Below are positions 25,536 through 35,397 of a stretch of DNA of 64,000 nt, in pieces. Both the position numbers and the translations under genes were made by a program. The notes beneath the pieces are model-generated. The model saw only the letters and a list, made by a program, of their open reading frames with translations, ran no database searches and had not been told where the DNA came from. How positions within the stretch are numbered: the stretch's first letter is position 1; the number at the start of each line of letters is the position of its first letter. The DNA comes from SCUS01 sp966211675. Lineage in GTDB: Bacteria; Myxococcota_A; Polyangia; Polyangiales; Ga0077539. The stretch spans positions 1 to 64,000 of the forward strand of contig CBIHPK010000005.1 in assembly GCA_966211675.1 (NCBI GenBank), read 5' to 3'.

Positions 25536-26237
25536 TCAGCGGGTTCCCGGGCGGCGCTTCTTCTGCGGAAGCACCTCTCCCTTGAACAACCAGACCTTGA
25601 CCCCGATGGAGCCGTACGTGGTGTGCGCCTCCGCGGTGCCGAACTCGATGTCCGCGCGGAGCGTGTGCAGCGGCACGCGACCCTCGCGGTAGCTCTCCAC
25701 ACGCGCCATCTCCGAGCCGCCGAGGCGGCCCGCGCAGCGGATACGGATCCCGCGGGCGCCCAGCTTCATGGCGGCGCCGACGGCCTTCTTCATCGCGCGG
25801 CGGAACGACACCCGGCGCTCGAGCTGCGTCGCGACGGTCTCGGACACGAGCTGCGCGTTGGTGTCCGCCTTGCGGATCTCCTGCACGTCGATGACCACGT
25901 CGTCGGCGCTGGCGTTGGTGTAGTGGAGGAGGCCCGGGAACGGCGCGGCGCCCTTGCGCTCCGCCGGCTTGCCCTTCTTCAGCTCCTCGACGCCCTTACC
26001 GCCCTTGCCGATCACGATGCCCGGGCGCGCGGTGTAGATGATGACCTTCACCTTGGCCGCAGCGCGCTCGATCTCGACCGCCGAGATGCCGGCGTTCTGG
26101 AGCTGCTCCTTCACCACGCGCTTGAGCGTGATGTCCTCATGGAGCCAGGAGGCGTAGTTGCGCTCCTCGAACCACTTGGAGTTCCAGGTCTTGATGACCC
26201 CCAGGCGGAACCCGTACGGATGAACCTTCTGTCCCAT
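25536..26237 (-). CDS. rpsC: 30S ribosomal protein S3 with an enlarged KH region
   Basis: S3 forms the mRNA entry site and has RNA helicase activity with S4. The 233-residue product starts GQKVHPYGFRLGVIKTWNSK, has the KH loop GIVIGKGGKGVEELKKG, and the C-terminal domain SGRLGG-like AGRLGGSEMARVESYREGRV with LHTLRADIEFGTAEAHTTYG. After the GKGG loop it carries extra residues (KPAERKGAAPFPGLLHYTN) before VIDVQEIRK, a lineage-specific enlargement compared with E. coli. It follows rplV by 7 nt. Confidence 0.96.
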   Translation of the reverse strand: MGQKVHPYGFRLGVIKTWNSKWFEERNYASWLHEDITLKRVVKEQLQNAGISAVEIERAAAKVKVIIYTARPGIVIGKGGKGVEELKKGKPAERKGAAPFPGLLHYTNASADDVVIDVQEIRKADTNAQLVSETVATQLERRVSFRRAMKKAVGAAMKLGARGIRIRCAGRLGGSEMARVESYREGRVPLHTLRADIEFGTAEAHTTYGSIGVKVWLFKGEVLPQKKRRPGTR

Positions 26238-26244
26238 TGCTCGC

Positions 26245-26661
26245 CTATTCCTGCGTCGCGGTGGTCGTCCCGGCGGCGTCGCCGGCGGCGGTCTTCTTGG
26301 TCTTCTTCGGCGCCGGGGGCGGCCGGTCGGTCAACGTGATCGCGATGTGGCTGACGCCCTTCGTGATCTGCGTCGCGCGACCCATCGCCCGAGGCCGCCA
26401 GCGGCGGAGGTGCGAGTTGGGGCCCTTGTCGACCGACCCGATGGACACGTACAGCCCGTCGACGTCCACCGAGGGGTTGAGCACACGCGCATTGGCCAGA
26501 GCCGACTCGATCACCTTTCGGACGACCGGGGCCGCAGCCTTGCGGGTGTACAGCAACATGTTGATCGCCTCGGCCACCTTCTGGCCGCGGACAAGGTTCA
26601 CGACCGTCCGCGCCTTTCGGGGCGCGACACGCGCAAACCGCGCAATCGCCTTGCTCTCCAT
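26245..26661 (-). CDS. rplV: 50S ribosomal protein L22
   Basis: L22 lines the exit tunnel and contributes a beta-hairpin to it. The 138-residue product has KAIARFARVAPRKARTVVNL, AAPVVRKVIESALANARVLN and the hairpin/basic region (GPNSHLRRWRPRAMGRATQI). A Pro/Lys/Thr/Ala-rich tail follows. ATG 26661 is chosen because it begins the conserved domain; upstream in-frame codons are leader. It is the first gene of the cluster here; rpsS, which normally precedes it, is not present. Confidence 0.96.
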   Translation of the reverse strand: MESKAIARFARVAPRKARTVVNLVRGQKVAEAINMLLYTRKAAAPVVRKVIESALANARVLNPSVDVDGLYVSIGSVDKGPNSHLRRWRPRAMGRATQITKGVSHIAITLTDRPPPAPKKTKKTAAGDAAGTTTATQE

Positions 26662-26805
26662 CGTCGTTGCTTCCGTTTCACCAGCGCGGTGGCTCTCGCC
26701 GGACCTGCTGGGCTCCCATCGACGCGTCCACCCGGGAATTGGGTGCAGCCGCCGACATAGAAGGTTTCGCCCGTCCGGAACCGAGTTCCTTCGGGGAGGG
26801 CGCGG

Positions 26806-26835
26806 CATGTACCACCCGTTTTCCAGGGCCGTCAA
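26806..26835 (-). promoter_or_regulatory. Candidate promoter of the ribosomal superoperon
   Basis: On the minus strand TTGACG (26835-26830) is followed after 18 nt by TACATG (26811-26806), which predicts a leader of about 140 nt before rplV. No rpsS or other gene fits in the 286 nt between rplV and the divergent tRNA gene. Apart from this and the tRNA promoter I see nothing else there. Confidence 0.45.
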
Positions 26836-26894
26836 GAGCCTCTTGCATTCTGCTCCGACGTTATTTCAGAGCTCTCCTAGAATCCCCGCAGGAC

Positions 26895-26923
26895 TTGAGT
26901 GATTCCGCGGCCGCTGATAGACC
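26895..26923 (+). promoter_or_regulatory. Candidate promoter of tRNA-Leu(CAA)
   Basis: TTGAGT (26895-26900), a 17-nt spacer and TAGACC (26918-26923) stand about 25 nt before the mature tRNA 5' end. The -35 box is good, the -10 box weak. Confidence 0.4.
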
Positions 26924-26947
26924 GCTGCCTGCTTCCCCAACCCAACG

Positions 26948-27035
26948 GCCGGAGTGGCGGAATTGGCAGACGCAGCGGATTCAAAATCCGCCGAGGTAAC
27001 CCCTCGTACCGGTTCGACCCCGGTCTTCGGCACCA
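26948..27035 (+). tRNA. tRNA-Leu, anticodon CAA
   Basis: This 88-nt class II tRNA has the acceptor stem GCCGGAG paired with CTTCGGC (one G-T pair) and the anticodon stem GCGGA/TCCGC. The loop TTCAAAA puts anticodon CAA at 26982-26984 (it reads UUG). It has a long variable arm (GAGGTAACCCCTC) and the T-loop GGTTCGACCCC. The 3' CCA is encoded. It is divergent from the ribosomal cluster. Confidence 0.96.
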
Positions 27036-27109
27036 GCAGCGCTTCCCTCGAGATTCGCCGTCCTTTCACGGGCGATGCGATCGAGCGGAGGCGCGGCACG
27101 GCCCTCCGA

Positions 27110-27115
27110 TAGGAT
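27110..27115 (+). promoter_or_regulatory. Candidate -10 element for the DPP-IV gene
   Basis: TAGGAT ends 10 nt before ATG 27126, which has no Shine-Dalgarno. It fits the TANNNT pattern seen before several other starts. Confidence 0.3.
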
Positions 27116-27125
27116 GGGCCGCCCG

Positions 27126-29375
27126 ATGAAGCCCCCTCCCCGATGGCTCCTCGCGACGGCGCTCGCAGCGATGGGCTGCGCGCACGCCGCCGCCCCAACG
27201 CCCGCAGCCCGACGGAGCATGATGCGACACGCCCCACGCGCGACCGCGCAGCCGACCGCCTACGCCGACGCTCTCCTCCAACAGTACGCGCAGACCTGGC
27301 GCTTCAGGCTCGGCGCCCCGGAGGCGGTGCGCGTCACGCCCGACGGTCGGGAGGTGCTGTTTCTCCGCTCCGGGGCGAGGGATTTCGTGCGCGACCTGTT
27401 CGCCTACGACGTCGCCACCGGCACCGAGCGCCGGCTGCTCACCGCGAGCGAGCTGCTCGGCGGCATCGAGGAGTCGCTCACCGTGGAGGAGCGGGCGCGA
27501 CGACAGCGCATGCGCGTGGCGGCGCGAGGCATCGCGTCGTTCCAGCTCTCGCCGGATGGAGCGCGCATCCTGTTTCCGCTCTCTGGCAGGCTGTACGTGT
27601 TCGAGCGAGCGACGCAGCGGGCGAGCGCGCTCAGCGAGGAGGGCGGCGCGCCGATCGATCCGCGCTGGTCGCCCGACAGCGCGCGCATCGCCTGCGTGCG
27701 CGACGGCGAGCTCCATGTGATCGACGTCGCGAGCGGGGCCCAGCGGAGGGTCACCACCGGGGCGGGCGCGGGCATCACCCACGCGACCGCGGAGTTCGTC
27801 GCCCAGGAGGAGATGGACCGCATGGAGGGCTACTGGTGGTCGCCGGACTCCCGCACCCTCGCCTACCAGGAGACCGACGAGCGCGAGGTCGAGCGCTTCC
27901 AGATCGCCGACCCGATGCACCCGGAGCGGGCGCCGGACGCGTTCGCATATCCGCGCGCGGGTCGGCAGAACGCGCTCGTGAAGCTCGGCCTCGTCTCCGC
28001 GCAGGGCGGGGCGACCACGTGGGTGCAATGGGATCGCGTGGCCTTCCCCTACCTCGCGAAGGTCGTCTGGAACGACGCGTCGCCGCTGACGATCCTCGTG
28101 CAGAACCGCGCGCAGACCGAGGAGCGGCTGCTCGCGGTCGCGGCCGATGGGACGACTCGCGTGCTGCTCTCGGAGACCGACCCCGCGTGGGTGAACATCG
28201 ATCCGTCGGTGCCGCGGTGGCTGCCGGGGGGCGCTGGATTCCTCTGGTCGACGGAGCGCGGAGGGCGGTGGCAGCTCGAGCTGCGCAGGCCCGACGGGAC
28301 GCTCGATCGCGTGGTGGTCCCGCCGGAGGTCGGCTATCGGCGGCTGCTGCACGTCGACGGGCCGGGGCGGACGATCCGCTACCTCGCGAGCGAGGAGCCG
28401 ACCGAGCAGCACCTCTGGCGGAGCTCGCTCGATGAGCCCGCGACCCGTGCGAGGGAGACCGCGCAGCCCGGCGAGCACGACGCGGAGGTCGGCGCGGACG
28501 GTGTGTGGGTCATCCATCGCAACGCCCTCACGGAGGCGTCTTCGTGGCAGGTCGTGCGCGGAGATCGGGTGGTCGGGAGCCTCACGTCGAATGTCGAGGA
28601 GCCGGCGCTCTCTCCGCGGGTCGAGCTCGTGCGTGTCGGTGTCGACGAGCTCCGCGCGGCGATCGTACGGCCCTCGAACCATCACCCGGGGCGGCGCTAC
28701 CCGGTGATCCTGATGGTGTACGGCGGGCCGCACGCGCAGACCGTGGGACAGGGGCGGTCGCGCTTCCTCCTGTCGCAGTTCTTCGCGGAGCAGGGCTTCG
28801 TGGTCGTGTCCCTCGACGGGCGCGGCACCCCCAACCGAGGCCGAGACTGGGAGCGGGCGATCCATCGGTCCTTCGGGGACGTGCCGCTCGATGACCAGGT
28901 GCGAGGGCTCCAGGCCCTCGGGGCGCGCTTCCCGGAGCTCGACCTCCAGCGCGTCGGCGTCTACGGCTGGTCCTTCGGCGGATACCTCTCGGCGCTCGCC
29001 ATGCTGCGACGGTCGGACGTGTTTCGCGCAGGAATCGCCGGTGCTCCGGTCACCGACTGGCGCGACTACGACACGCACTACACCGAGCGCTACATGGGCG
29101 TTCCGGTTGGCGAGGATGACCCGGCGTACCGGCAGGGCTCGCTGCTCACGTGGGCCGACGGGCTCCGCCGGCCGCTGCTCGTCGTGCACGGGACCGCGGA
29201 CGACAACGTGTACTTCCTCCACGGTGTGCGGCTCTCCGACGCGCTCTTCCGCGCGGGGCGGGCGCATGAGTTCCTGCCGCTGGCGGGCTCGACGCACAGC
29301 GTGGCGGACCCGACGGTCGCGACGCTGCTCTACCATCGGATGGCGGACTTCTTCCGCCGTCACCTCCACCCGTAA
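27126..29375 (+). CDS. Dipeptidyl-peptidase IV-like serine peptidase (S9B)
   Basis: The enzyme cleaves dipeptides, typically X-Pro, from peptide N-termini in the periplasm or at the surface. The 749-residue protein has a signal sequence with a weak lipobox (LLATALAAMGC), an N-terminal beta-propeller and a C-terminal alpha/beta-hydrolase domain. Ser616 sits in GWSFGGYLSA, the Asp in HGTADDNVYF and the His in LAGSTHSVAD. The substrate-amine-binding Glu pair typical of DPP-IV is present as AQEEMDRMEGYWWSPD. ATG 27126 places the signal peptide at the N-terminus. It stands alone and converges with a GT39-like gene, with 3 nt between stops. Confidence 0.9.
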   Translation: MKPPPRWLLATALAAMGCAHAAAPTPAARRSMMRHAPRATAQPTAYADALLQQYAQTWRFRLGAPEAVRVTPDGREVLFLRSGARDFVRDLFAYDVATGTERRLLTASELLGGIEESLTVEERARRQRMRVAARGIASFQLSPDGARILFPLSGRLYVFERATQRASALSEEGGAPIDPRWSPDSARIACVRDGELHVIDVASGAQRRVTTGAGAGITHATAEFVAQEEMDRMEGYWWSPDSRTLAYQETDEREVERFQIADPMHPERAPDAFAYPRAGRQNALVKLGLVSAQGGATTWVQWDRVAFPYLAKVVWNDASPLTILVQNRAQTEERLLAVAADGTTRVLLSETDPAWVNIDPSVPRWLPGGAGFLWSTERGGRWQLELRRPDGTLDRVVVPPEVGYRRLLHVDGPGRTIRYLASEEPTEQHLWRSSLDEPATRARETAQPGEHDAEVGADGVWVIHRNALTEASSWQVVRGDRVVGSLTSNVEEPALSPRVELVRVGVDELRAAIVRPSNHHPGRRYPVILMVYGGPHAQTVGQGRSRFLLSQFFAEQGFVVVSLDGRGTPNRGRDWERAIHRSFGDVPLDDQVRGLQALGARFPELDLQRVGVYGWSFGGYLSALAMLRRSDVFRAGIAGAPVTDWRDYDTHYTERYMGVPVGEDDPAYRQGSLLTWADGLRRPLLVVHGTADDNVYFLHGVRLSDALFRAGRAHEFLPLAGSTHSVADPTVATLLYHRMADFFRRHLHP

Positions 29376-29378
29376 CGG

Positions 29379-30830
29379 TCAGCGCGGCAGCTCGATGATC
29401 GCGAGGTCGTAGAGCGCCGGGTTCACGTAGCGGTCGCGTATGAAGCGCGCTCGCACGCGGCCGCCCAGGGAGCCCGCTCCGTGGACCTCGCTCGTGACGA
29501 AGAGCGCATCCGTAGGCGCGAGGCGAAGGCGTGGGAGGTCGCGCGCGTCCTCGATGTCGACGACCCGCGCGGTGGGCGTCAGACCGCGGATCCATGGGCC
29601 GAGCTGCGCCGACGCGATGACCGCGTGCGCGGGCTCCGTGTGGAGCGAGATCCAGCGAGCGAGCGAGGCGGTCGGCGGGGGCTCGTCGCGCTGGATCAGC
29701 GAGAGCCGAAGGGACTCATGAGCGAGGGACGCGAGGCCCAGCAGCAGCACGGGGAGCGCCACGCGGGGTCGCCAGCGGAGCAGTGAGGAGGCGCCCGCGG
29801 CGAAGCACCAGGCCAGCGCGGGGACGATCGGCAGGAGGTGCCGCGGGGACCAGAGGATGTTCTGCCCGAGGAACACCCAGGTCGCGTAGACGGCCACGCT
29901 CGCGGCCACGAGGCGCGACGAGGAGGACTCGGTCTCGGGCGCGCGGCCCAGGGTCCTGACGCCGAGGAGGGTGGTCACCGAGACGATCGCGCCGACGAGG
30001 ACGAGGTGCGCAGGGCGATCGGTCCATGGGCCGCCGAGGCCGTGGGTCCAGAGCGTCCAGAGGAAGGCGCGGGCGCGGGCGCCGAGGTCGGGGTGCGTGA
30101 CCACGCTGCCACCGAAGCGCTGGAAGTGCCCGGTGCCGTGGTGGAGGACCAGGGAGGCGAAGCGCGACGGTCCGGTCGCGAGGGCCACCGGGAGGTAGCC
30201 GAGGAGCGTGATCAGCGAGAGCGCGGCCAGCGCGGCGGCGCGGTGGCGACGGTCGCGCGCGAGAGCGAAGGCCAGCGCGGGCGCGCAGAGGGCGAAGGTC
30301 GACGCGCGGACCAGCAGCACCAGCGCCGAGAGCGCGGCGGTGCGGCGGGCGTCGAGGGGGCGGCGCGTCGCGGAGAGCAGCGCGCACCACGCGAGCGCGG
30401 CGCCCAGCATGTCCGAGAGGGGGCGCGCGGAGAGCACCGTGGAGAGCGGAGCGAGAACCAGCAGCGCCCCGCCCAGCGCGGCGGCCAGGGGGCCGAAGCG
30501 GGACATACACCATCGGGTAAAGACCACCGTGAGGGCGGCGAGCGAGAGCGCCGAGACGAGCGAGAGGCTGATGGCGGGCGAGGCGCCGAGGAGATGGAGG
30601 GCCGAGCCGAGGGCGATGAAGAGGGGGTAGCCGGGAGGGTGCGGATGGCCCTGGGCAAGGTCGAATCGGAGCAGCGCGCGGACGAAGCGGGCGCCGTCGG
30701 GATCCTGCGCGACGGAGGCGCTGAACGGGAGGCGGTACGCGAGGGCCAGGACGCCCAGCGCCCACGGGAGGAGCTGCGTGGGGCGGGCGCTCAGCGGCTC
30801 AGTGGGAGCCCGCGTCGGCGCCGTTGCCAC
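29379..30830 (-). CDS. GT-C (PMT/GT39-like) membrane glycosyltransferase
   Basis: This 483-residue integral membrane protein has about 10 hydrophobic helices. The acidic first periplasmic loop (VAQDPDGARFVRALL) and GHPHPPGYPLF are hallmark GT-C features of dolichyl-phosphate-mannose-type transferases. The soluble C-terminal 90 residues (AHAVIASAQLGPWIRGLTP) are alpha/beta. Donor and acceptor are unknown. The GTG start at 30830 lies within the end of the upstream lipoprotein gene (32-nt overlap); no clear Shine-Dalgarno supports it, so the exact start is uncertain. Confidence 0.72.
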   Translation of the reverse strand: MATAPTRAPTEPLSARPTQLLPWALGVLALAYRLPFSASVAQDPDGARFVRALLRFDLAQGHPHPPGYPLFIALGSALHLLGASPAISLSLVSALSLAALTVVFTRWCMSRFGPLAAALGGALLVLAPLSTVLSARPLSDMLGAALAWCALLSATRRPLDARRTAALSALVLLVRASTFALCAPALAFALARDRRHRAAALAALSLITLLGYLPVALATGPSRFASLVLHHGTGHFQRFGGSVVTHPDLGARARAFLWTLWTHGLGGPWTDRPAHLVLVGAIVSVTTLLGVRTLGRAPETESSSSRLVAASVAVYATWVFLGQNILWSPRHLLPIVPALAWCFAAGASSLLRWRPRVALPVLLLGLASLAHESLRLSLIQRDEPPPTASLARWISLHTEPAHAVIASAQLGPWIRGLTPTARVVDIEDARDLPRLRLAPTDALFVTSEVHGAGSLGGRVRARFIRDRYVNPALYDLAIIELPR

Positions 30831-31101
30831 TGCCGGTTCCGCTCATGTACGGCGTCGAGAGGGGTGAGCCCAGGTTGGGCAGCAGGCCCACCACGCAGTC
30901 GCAGGTGCCGTAGTCGACCCCGCCGTCGGGGAGCGCGCGACAGGTGCGGTAGCCGTACATCGCCCCGCTGTCGGGCGCGCCGGCGCAGCGGCACTGGGTC
31001 TGGTCGCCCGGCAGGCAGCGCGGGCTCGCGTCACCGCCGCACCCGGCCAGGAGCACCAGGACCGAGAGGGCGAACCAACAGCAGCGAAGGGTTCGGTACA
31101 C
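30799..31101 (-). CDS. Small Cys-rich lipoprotein
   Basis: The 100-residue protein has a clear lipoprotein signal (VLVLLAGCGGDAS, lipidated Cys about residue 21). Next comes a Cys-rich segment (RCLPGDQTQCRCAG, YRTCRALPDGG, YGTCDC) and a Gly/Ser-rich end. Such short Cys-rich lipoproteins are common in Myxococcota; function is unknown. The start is GTG 31101, with TAGCGT 9 nt upstream and no Shine-Dalgarno. The 3' end overlaps the GT-C gene, suggesting coupled translation. Confidence 0.65.
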   Translation of the reverse strand: MYRTLRCCWFALSVLVLLAGCGGDASPRCLPGDQTQCRCAGAPDSGAMYGYRTCRALPDGGVDYGTCDCVVGLLPNLGSPLSTPYMSGTGSGNGADAGSH

Positions 31102-31110
31102 GACGGCCGG

Positions 31111-31116
31111 ACGCTA
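31111..31116 (-). promoter_or_regulatory. Candidate -10 element for the Cys-rich lipoprotein gene
   Basis: TAGCGT on the minus strand ends 9 nt before the GTG start at 31101; no Shine-Dalgarno is visible. Confidence 0.3.
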
Positions 31117-31202
31117 TCCTGATGAGAGCGAGAGTCAAGATTGATTAGCGGCTCCCGGTGGGGTTTGCCTGCGCGGCGTCCGAGGGAGTATCCGCGGCGA
31201 CG

Positions 31203-32603
<1,401 letters not shown>

Positions 32604-32618
32604 CGGTCGAGGGCGCTC

Positions 32619-34778
32619 ATGGCACGTCGTTCTCCACGGCAACAGGGATCGCGCGGCTGGCGCACGCTCCCCGCATCGCCCCCGTCGACGCATCGGCCCG
32701 AGGTGGCCCGTTCCCCGGCGACGGAGGAACGGCGGGATGAGCCGCCGGAGCCCACTGCCCCGGCCTTCGGCGAGCGGCCGTGGGAGCAGCACCTCGTCGT
32801 CGCGCTGCTCTCGCTGATCGTTCAGGCGGTGCAGTACCAGCTGCTCTCCGGCGACGCCTCGGTCACCGGGCCGATCATCGACGGCCGCGAGTACCACGCC
32901 GAGGCCCTGCGCATCGCCCAGGGCGGCGCGGCTCCACCGCTGCCCCACTGGCAATCGCCGCTCTTCGCGTGGGCCCTCGCGCTCGTGTATCGCCTCGTCG
33001 ACGCGAGGCCCGCGGTGGGGCTGATCGCGCAGTCGCTCTTCGCGGTGGCCATCGCGCAGCTCCTCGTGGTCGTGGCCCGCACGGTGCTGCCGCCGCGCGC
33101 GGTGATCGCCGTGGGCGTCTGCGCGGCGCTCTACGGCCCGCTGCTCTTCTTCTCCTCGCAGCTCATCGCCGCGCCGCTCGACGCCGCCCTCGCGCTGCTG
33201 GCGCTCGCGGTCGCGGTCCGCTCGTCGGCCGCGAGCGCGCCGTGGGTGCACCTCGCCCAGGGCCTCGCGCTGGGGGCGGCCGTGGCCGCGCGAGGGACCG
33301 TCGCTCCCTTCGGGCTCTTCCTCCTCTGGCGCATCGTCCAGGCTCGCGCGGCGCTGCCGCTCCCCGCCCTCGCCGCGAGGGCCGCGGCCCTGGGCGCGGG
33401 CGTGTTCGGGGGACTGCTCCCGGTGGGCCTGTCGACCCTCCAGCGCTACGGCGTCTTCCGCCTCGCGACCGCCAACGCGGGCGTGAACCTCTTCGTGGGC
33501 AACAACAGCGACGTCGCGGGCACCACCGCGATCCGTCCCGGCTGGCGCTGGGACGACCTCACCTTCGAGCCCGCGCGCCACGGGGTCTTCGAGCCCTTCG
33601 CGCAGTCAGCCTTCTTCACCGACCGCGCCGTCGCGTGGGCGACGCACCACCCCTACGCCTTCGCCCGCGCCCTGCTCGCCAAGCTCGTCGACACCTTCAA
33701 CGGCGTGGAGATCGCGCGCAACCTCGACCCCTACGGCGCCCTCGGCCGTACGCCCCTTACGGCCGCGCTGCTCTGGGAGCACGGGCTGCGGTTCCCCTTC
33801 GGCCTGGTGCTGCCGATGGCCGCCGTCGGTGCGCTGAGCGCGCTCCGCGACCCGGACGCGGCCGCTCCGCAGCGAGGCGCGTGGCGGGCGCTCGTGGCCT
33901 TCGTGGGGCTCAACGCGCTCGGGATCGCGCTGTTCTTCCCGTCGGGTCGCTACCGGCTCGGCGTGGCGCTCGCGATGCTGGTCCCCGCGGTCGAGGGCGC
34001 TCGGACCCTGGCGCGATGGTGGTCCGCTCGCGCGGTCGATCGGAGGATCGCGGCGGTGGGCGCGGCGCTGCTCGTCGCCGCCAACACGGTGACCCCGATG
34101 ACCGGGCCCGACCTGCGGGCGGAGGGGCCGCTCCAGCTCAGCTGGGCGCACCTCTCCGCCGGGCGCGTGGCCGACGCGGTGCGGGTGCTCACCGAGGAGA
34201 GCGGGCGCCGGCCCGACGACGCGGACGTGTGGCGCACCCTCGGCGAGGCGAGAGACCGCGCGGGCGATCAGGCCGGGGCCATCGCGGCGCTCCAGCAGGC
34301 GGTGCTCCTCGCTCCACGTAACGCCCACGCGAGGCATCACCTCGGGGCGATCCTGTTCACCACCGGGAGGGCGGCGGAGGCGAGGGTGCAGCTCGAGTCC
34401 GCCGTGCGCCTCTGGCCCGCGCACCCGCTCGCGTGGATCGACCTCGCGGGCGCGTGCCTCGACATGGGCGATCCGGAGGCGGCGAGGCGAGCCGGGGACG
34501 AGGCCGTGAGGCACAACCCGGGCGGGGGCTACGGCTGGTACTACCGCGGCCTCGCCCGGCAGCGGACGGGCGACCTCGCGGGCGCCGTCGAGGACATCAC
34601 CCGCGCCGCTCGGCTGCTGCCCGCCGTCATGGACGTGCGCCTCGCCCTGGTCGAGGCCATCGACGCCACTGGCCGCCGCGCCGATGCGCTGGGGGAGCTG
34701 CGCGACCTGCTGAGGGCGTCCCCGCGCAACCGGCGGGCGCGCGCGCTGCTGCGTCGATGGGAGCCTCCGGCTCGCTAG
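32619..34778 (+). CDS. GT-C membrane protein fused to TPR repeats
   Basis: This 719-residue protein joins two parts. After a disordered Arg/Pro-rich N-terminus of about 50 residues, about 11-12 hydrophobic helices form a GT-C-like membrane domain (residues about 55-500). Its acidic first loop is TGPIIDGREYHAEAL, and there is a VNLFVGNNSDVAGTT motif after mid-length. Residues about 505-715 are tetratricopeptide repeats (ADAVRVLTEESGRRPDD, AGAIAALQQAVLLAPRN, GDLAGAVEDITRAARLLP). TPRs usually bind proteins, so the enzyme may be recruited to a complex. Start ATG 32619 has GAGGG 8-12 nt upstream. It probably shares a transcript with the FAD oxidase gene. Confidence 0.72.
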   Translation: MARRSPRQQGSRGWRTLPASPPSTHRPEVARSPATEERRDEPPEPTAPAFGERPWEQHLVVALLSLIVQAVQYQLLSGDASVTGPIIDGREYHAEALRIAQGGAAPPLPHWQSPLFAWALALVYRLVDARPAVGLIAQSLFAVAIAQLLVVVARTVLPPRAVIAVGVCAALYGPLLFFSSQLIAAPLDAALALLALAVAVRSSAASAPWVHLAQGLALGAAVAARGTVAPFGLFLLWRIVQARAALPLPALAARAAALGAGVFGGLLPVGLSTLQRYGVFRLATANAGVNLFVGNNSDVAGTTAIRPGWRWDDLTFEPARHGVFEPFAQSAFFTDRAVAWATHHPYAFARALLAKLVDTFNGVEIARNLDPYGALGRTPLTAALLWEHGLRFPFGLVLPMAAVGALSALRDPDAAAPQRGAWRALVAFVGLNALGIALFFPSGRYRLGVALAMLVPAVEGARTLARWWSARAVDRRIAAVGAALLVAANTVTPMTGPDLRAEGPLQLSWAHLSAGRVADAVRVLTEESGRRPDDADVWRTLGEARDRAGDQAGAIAALQQAVLLAPRNAHARHHLGAILFTTGRAAEARVQLESAVRLWPAHPLAWIDLAGACLDMGDPEAARRAGDEAVRHNPGGGYGWYYRGLARQRTGDLAGAVEDITRAARLLPAVMDVRLALVEAIDATGRRADALGELRDLLRASPRNRRARALLRRWEPPAR

Positions 34779-34833
34779 CACCAACGTACTGCGCGAGCCC
34801 GGAGGGGCGTTTGCGACCCCAGCGGGCGGGAGG

Positions 34834-34839
34834 TAGCGT
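34834..34839 (+). promoter_or_regulatory. Candidate -10 element, leaderless start
   Basis: TAGCGT ends 6 nt before ATG 34846, which lacks a Shine-Dalgarno at the usual distance (GGGAGG at 34827-34832 is 13 nt away). Confidence 0.3.
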
Positions 34840-34845
34840 TCGCGC

Positions 34846-35397
34846 ATGCGAGAGATCGCGCTCGGACAATGGACCTATTTCGCATGGCACCTCCCGACCG
34901 CGCTGCTCTGCGTCGCGACCGGTGCCCTGGCGATGGTCATGGCCCGATCGCTCTGGCGTGAGGAGTTCGGCGTCGCCGAGCGGCGGCTGCGCTTCTCCGT
35001 GCTCGGCTGGAGCGCGGTGCTCTCGTCGCTGCTCTCGCTCGCGGTCTGGCCCTACCTCTCGGCCTTCGCCTCGGTGGAGGTGCGGCGCGACGGGACGTGG
35101 GCGCTGCACAACTACCTGGGCGTTCCGGTCGCGGTGGTCCCGGCGGGCGAGTCGCGGCGCGTGGAGGGCGAAGACCTGGGCGGGCTCAACCTGGGCTCCG
35201 GGCGCATCCGGGTGCTGCGCGCCGACGGCTCGACTCTGGAGTCGGTGCGCATCTCGGGCCGACGCTTCGACCGCGCCCGGGACGAGCTCGGCTATCCCTC
35301 CTCGGCGCTGCACCCGGCGCGAGGGAGCGTCCTCACCGGCGCCCACACCTACGGCCCCAACGGCCCCGTGATGGACGCCGAGCTCGCCTCACGCTGA
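34846..35397 (+). CDS. Two-helix membrane protein of unknown function
   Basis: The 183-residue protein has two predicted transmembrane helices (WHLPTALLCVATGALAMVMA and SVLGWSAVLSSLLSLAVWPY). A soluble C-terminal domain of about 110 residues with beta-rich character follows (VEVRRDGTWALHNYLGVPVA, GRIRVLRADGSTLESVRI). I do not recognise the family. It overlaps the convergent VOC-protein gene by 9 nt. Confidence 0.6.
   Translation: MREIALGQWTYFAWHLPTALLCVATGALAMVMARSLWREEFGVAERRLRFSVLGWSAVLSSLLSLAVWPYLSAFASVEVRRDGTWALHNYLGVPVAVVPAGESRRVEGEDLGGLNLGSGRIRVLRADGSTLESVRISGRRFDRARDELGYPSSALHPARGSVLTGAHTYGPNGPVMDAELASR

Noticed and set aside
26662..26947. Missing rpsS or another small gene between rplV and the tRNA
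   Set aside because: Neither strand shows an S19-like frame in these 286 nt; only a promoter and leader are supported.
30799..31101. Cys-rich small gene as a shadow frame of the GT-C gene
   Set aside because: It has a convincing lipobox, an ordered Cys pattern and its own GTG with an upstream -10-like box, so it is kept with moderate confidence.
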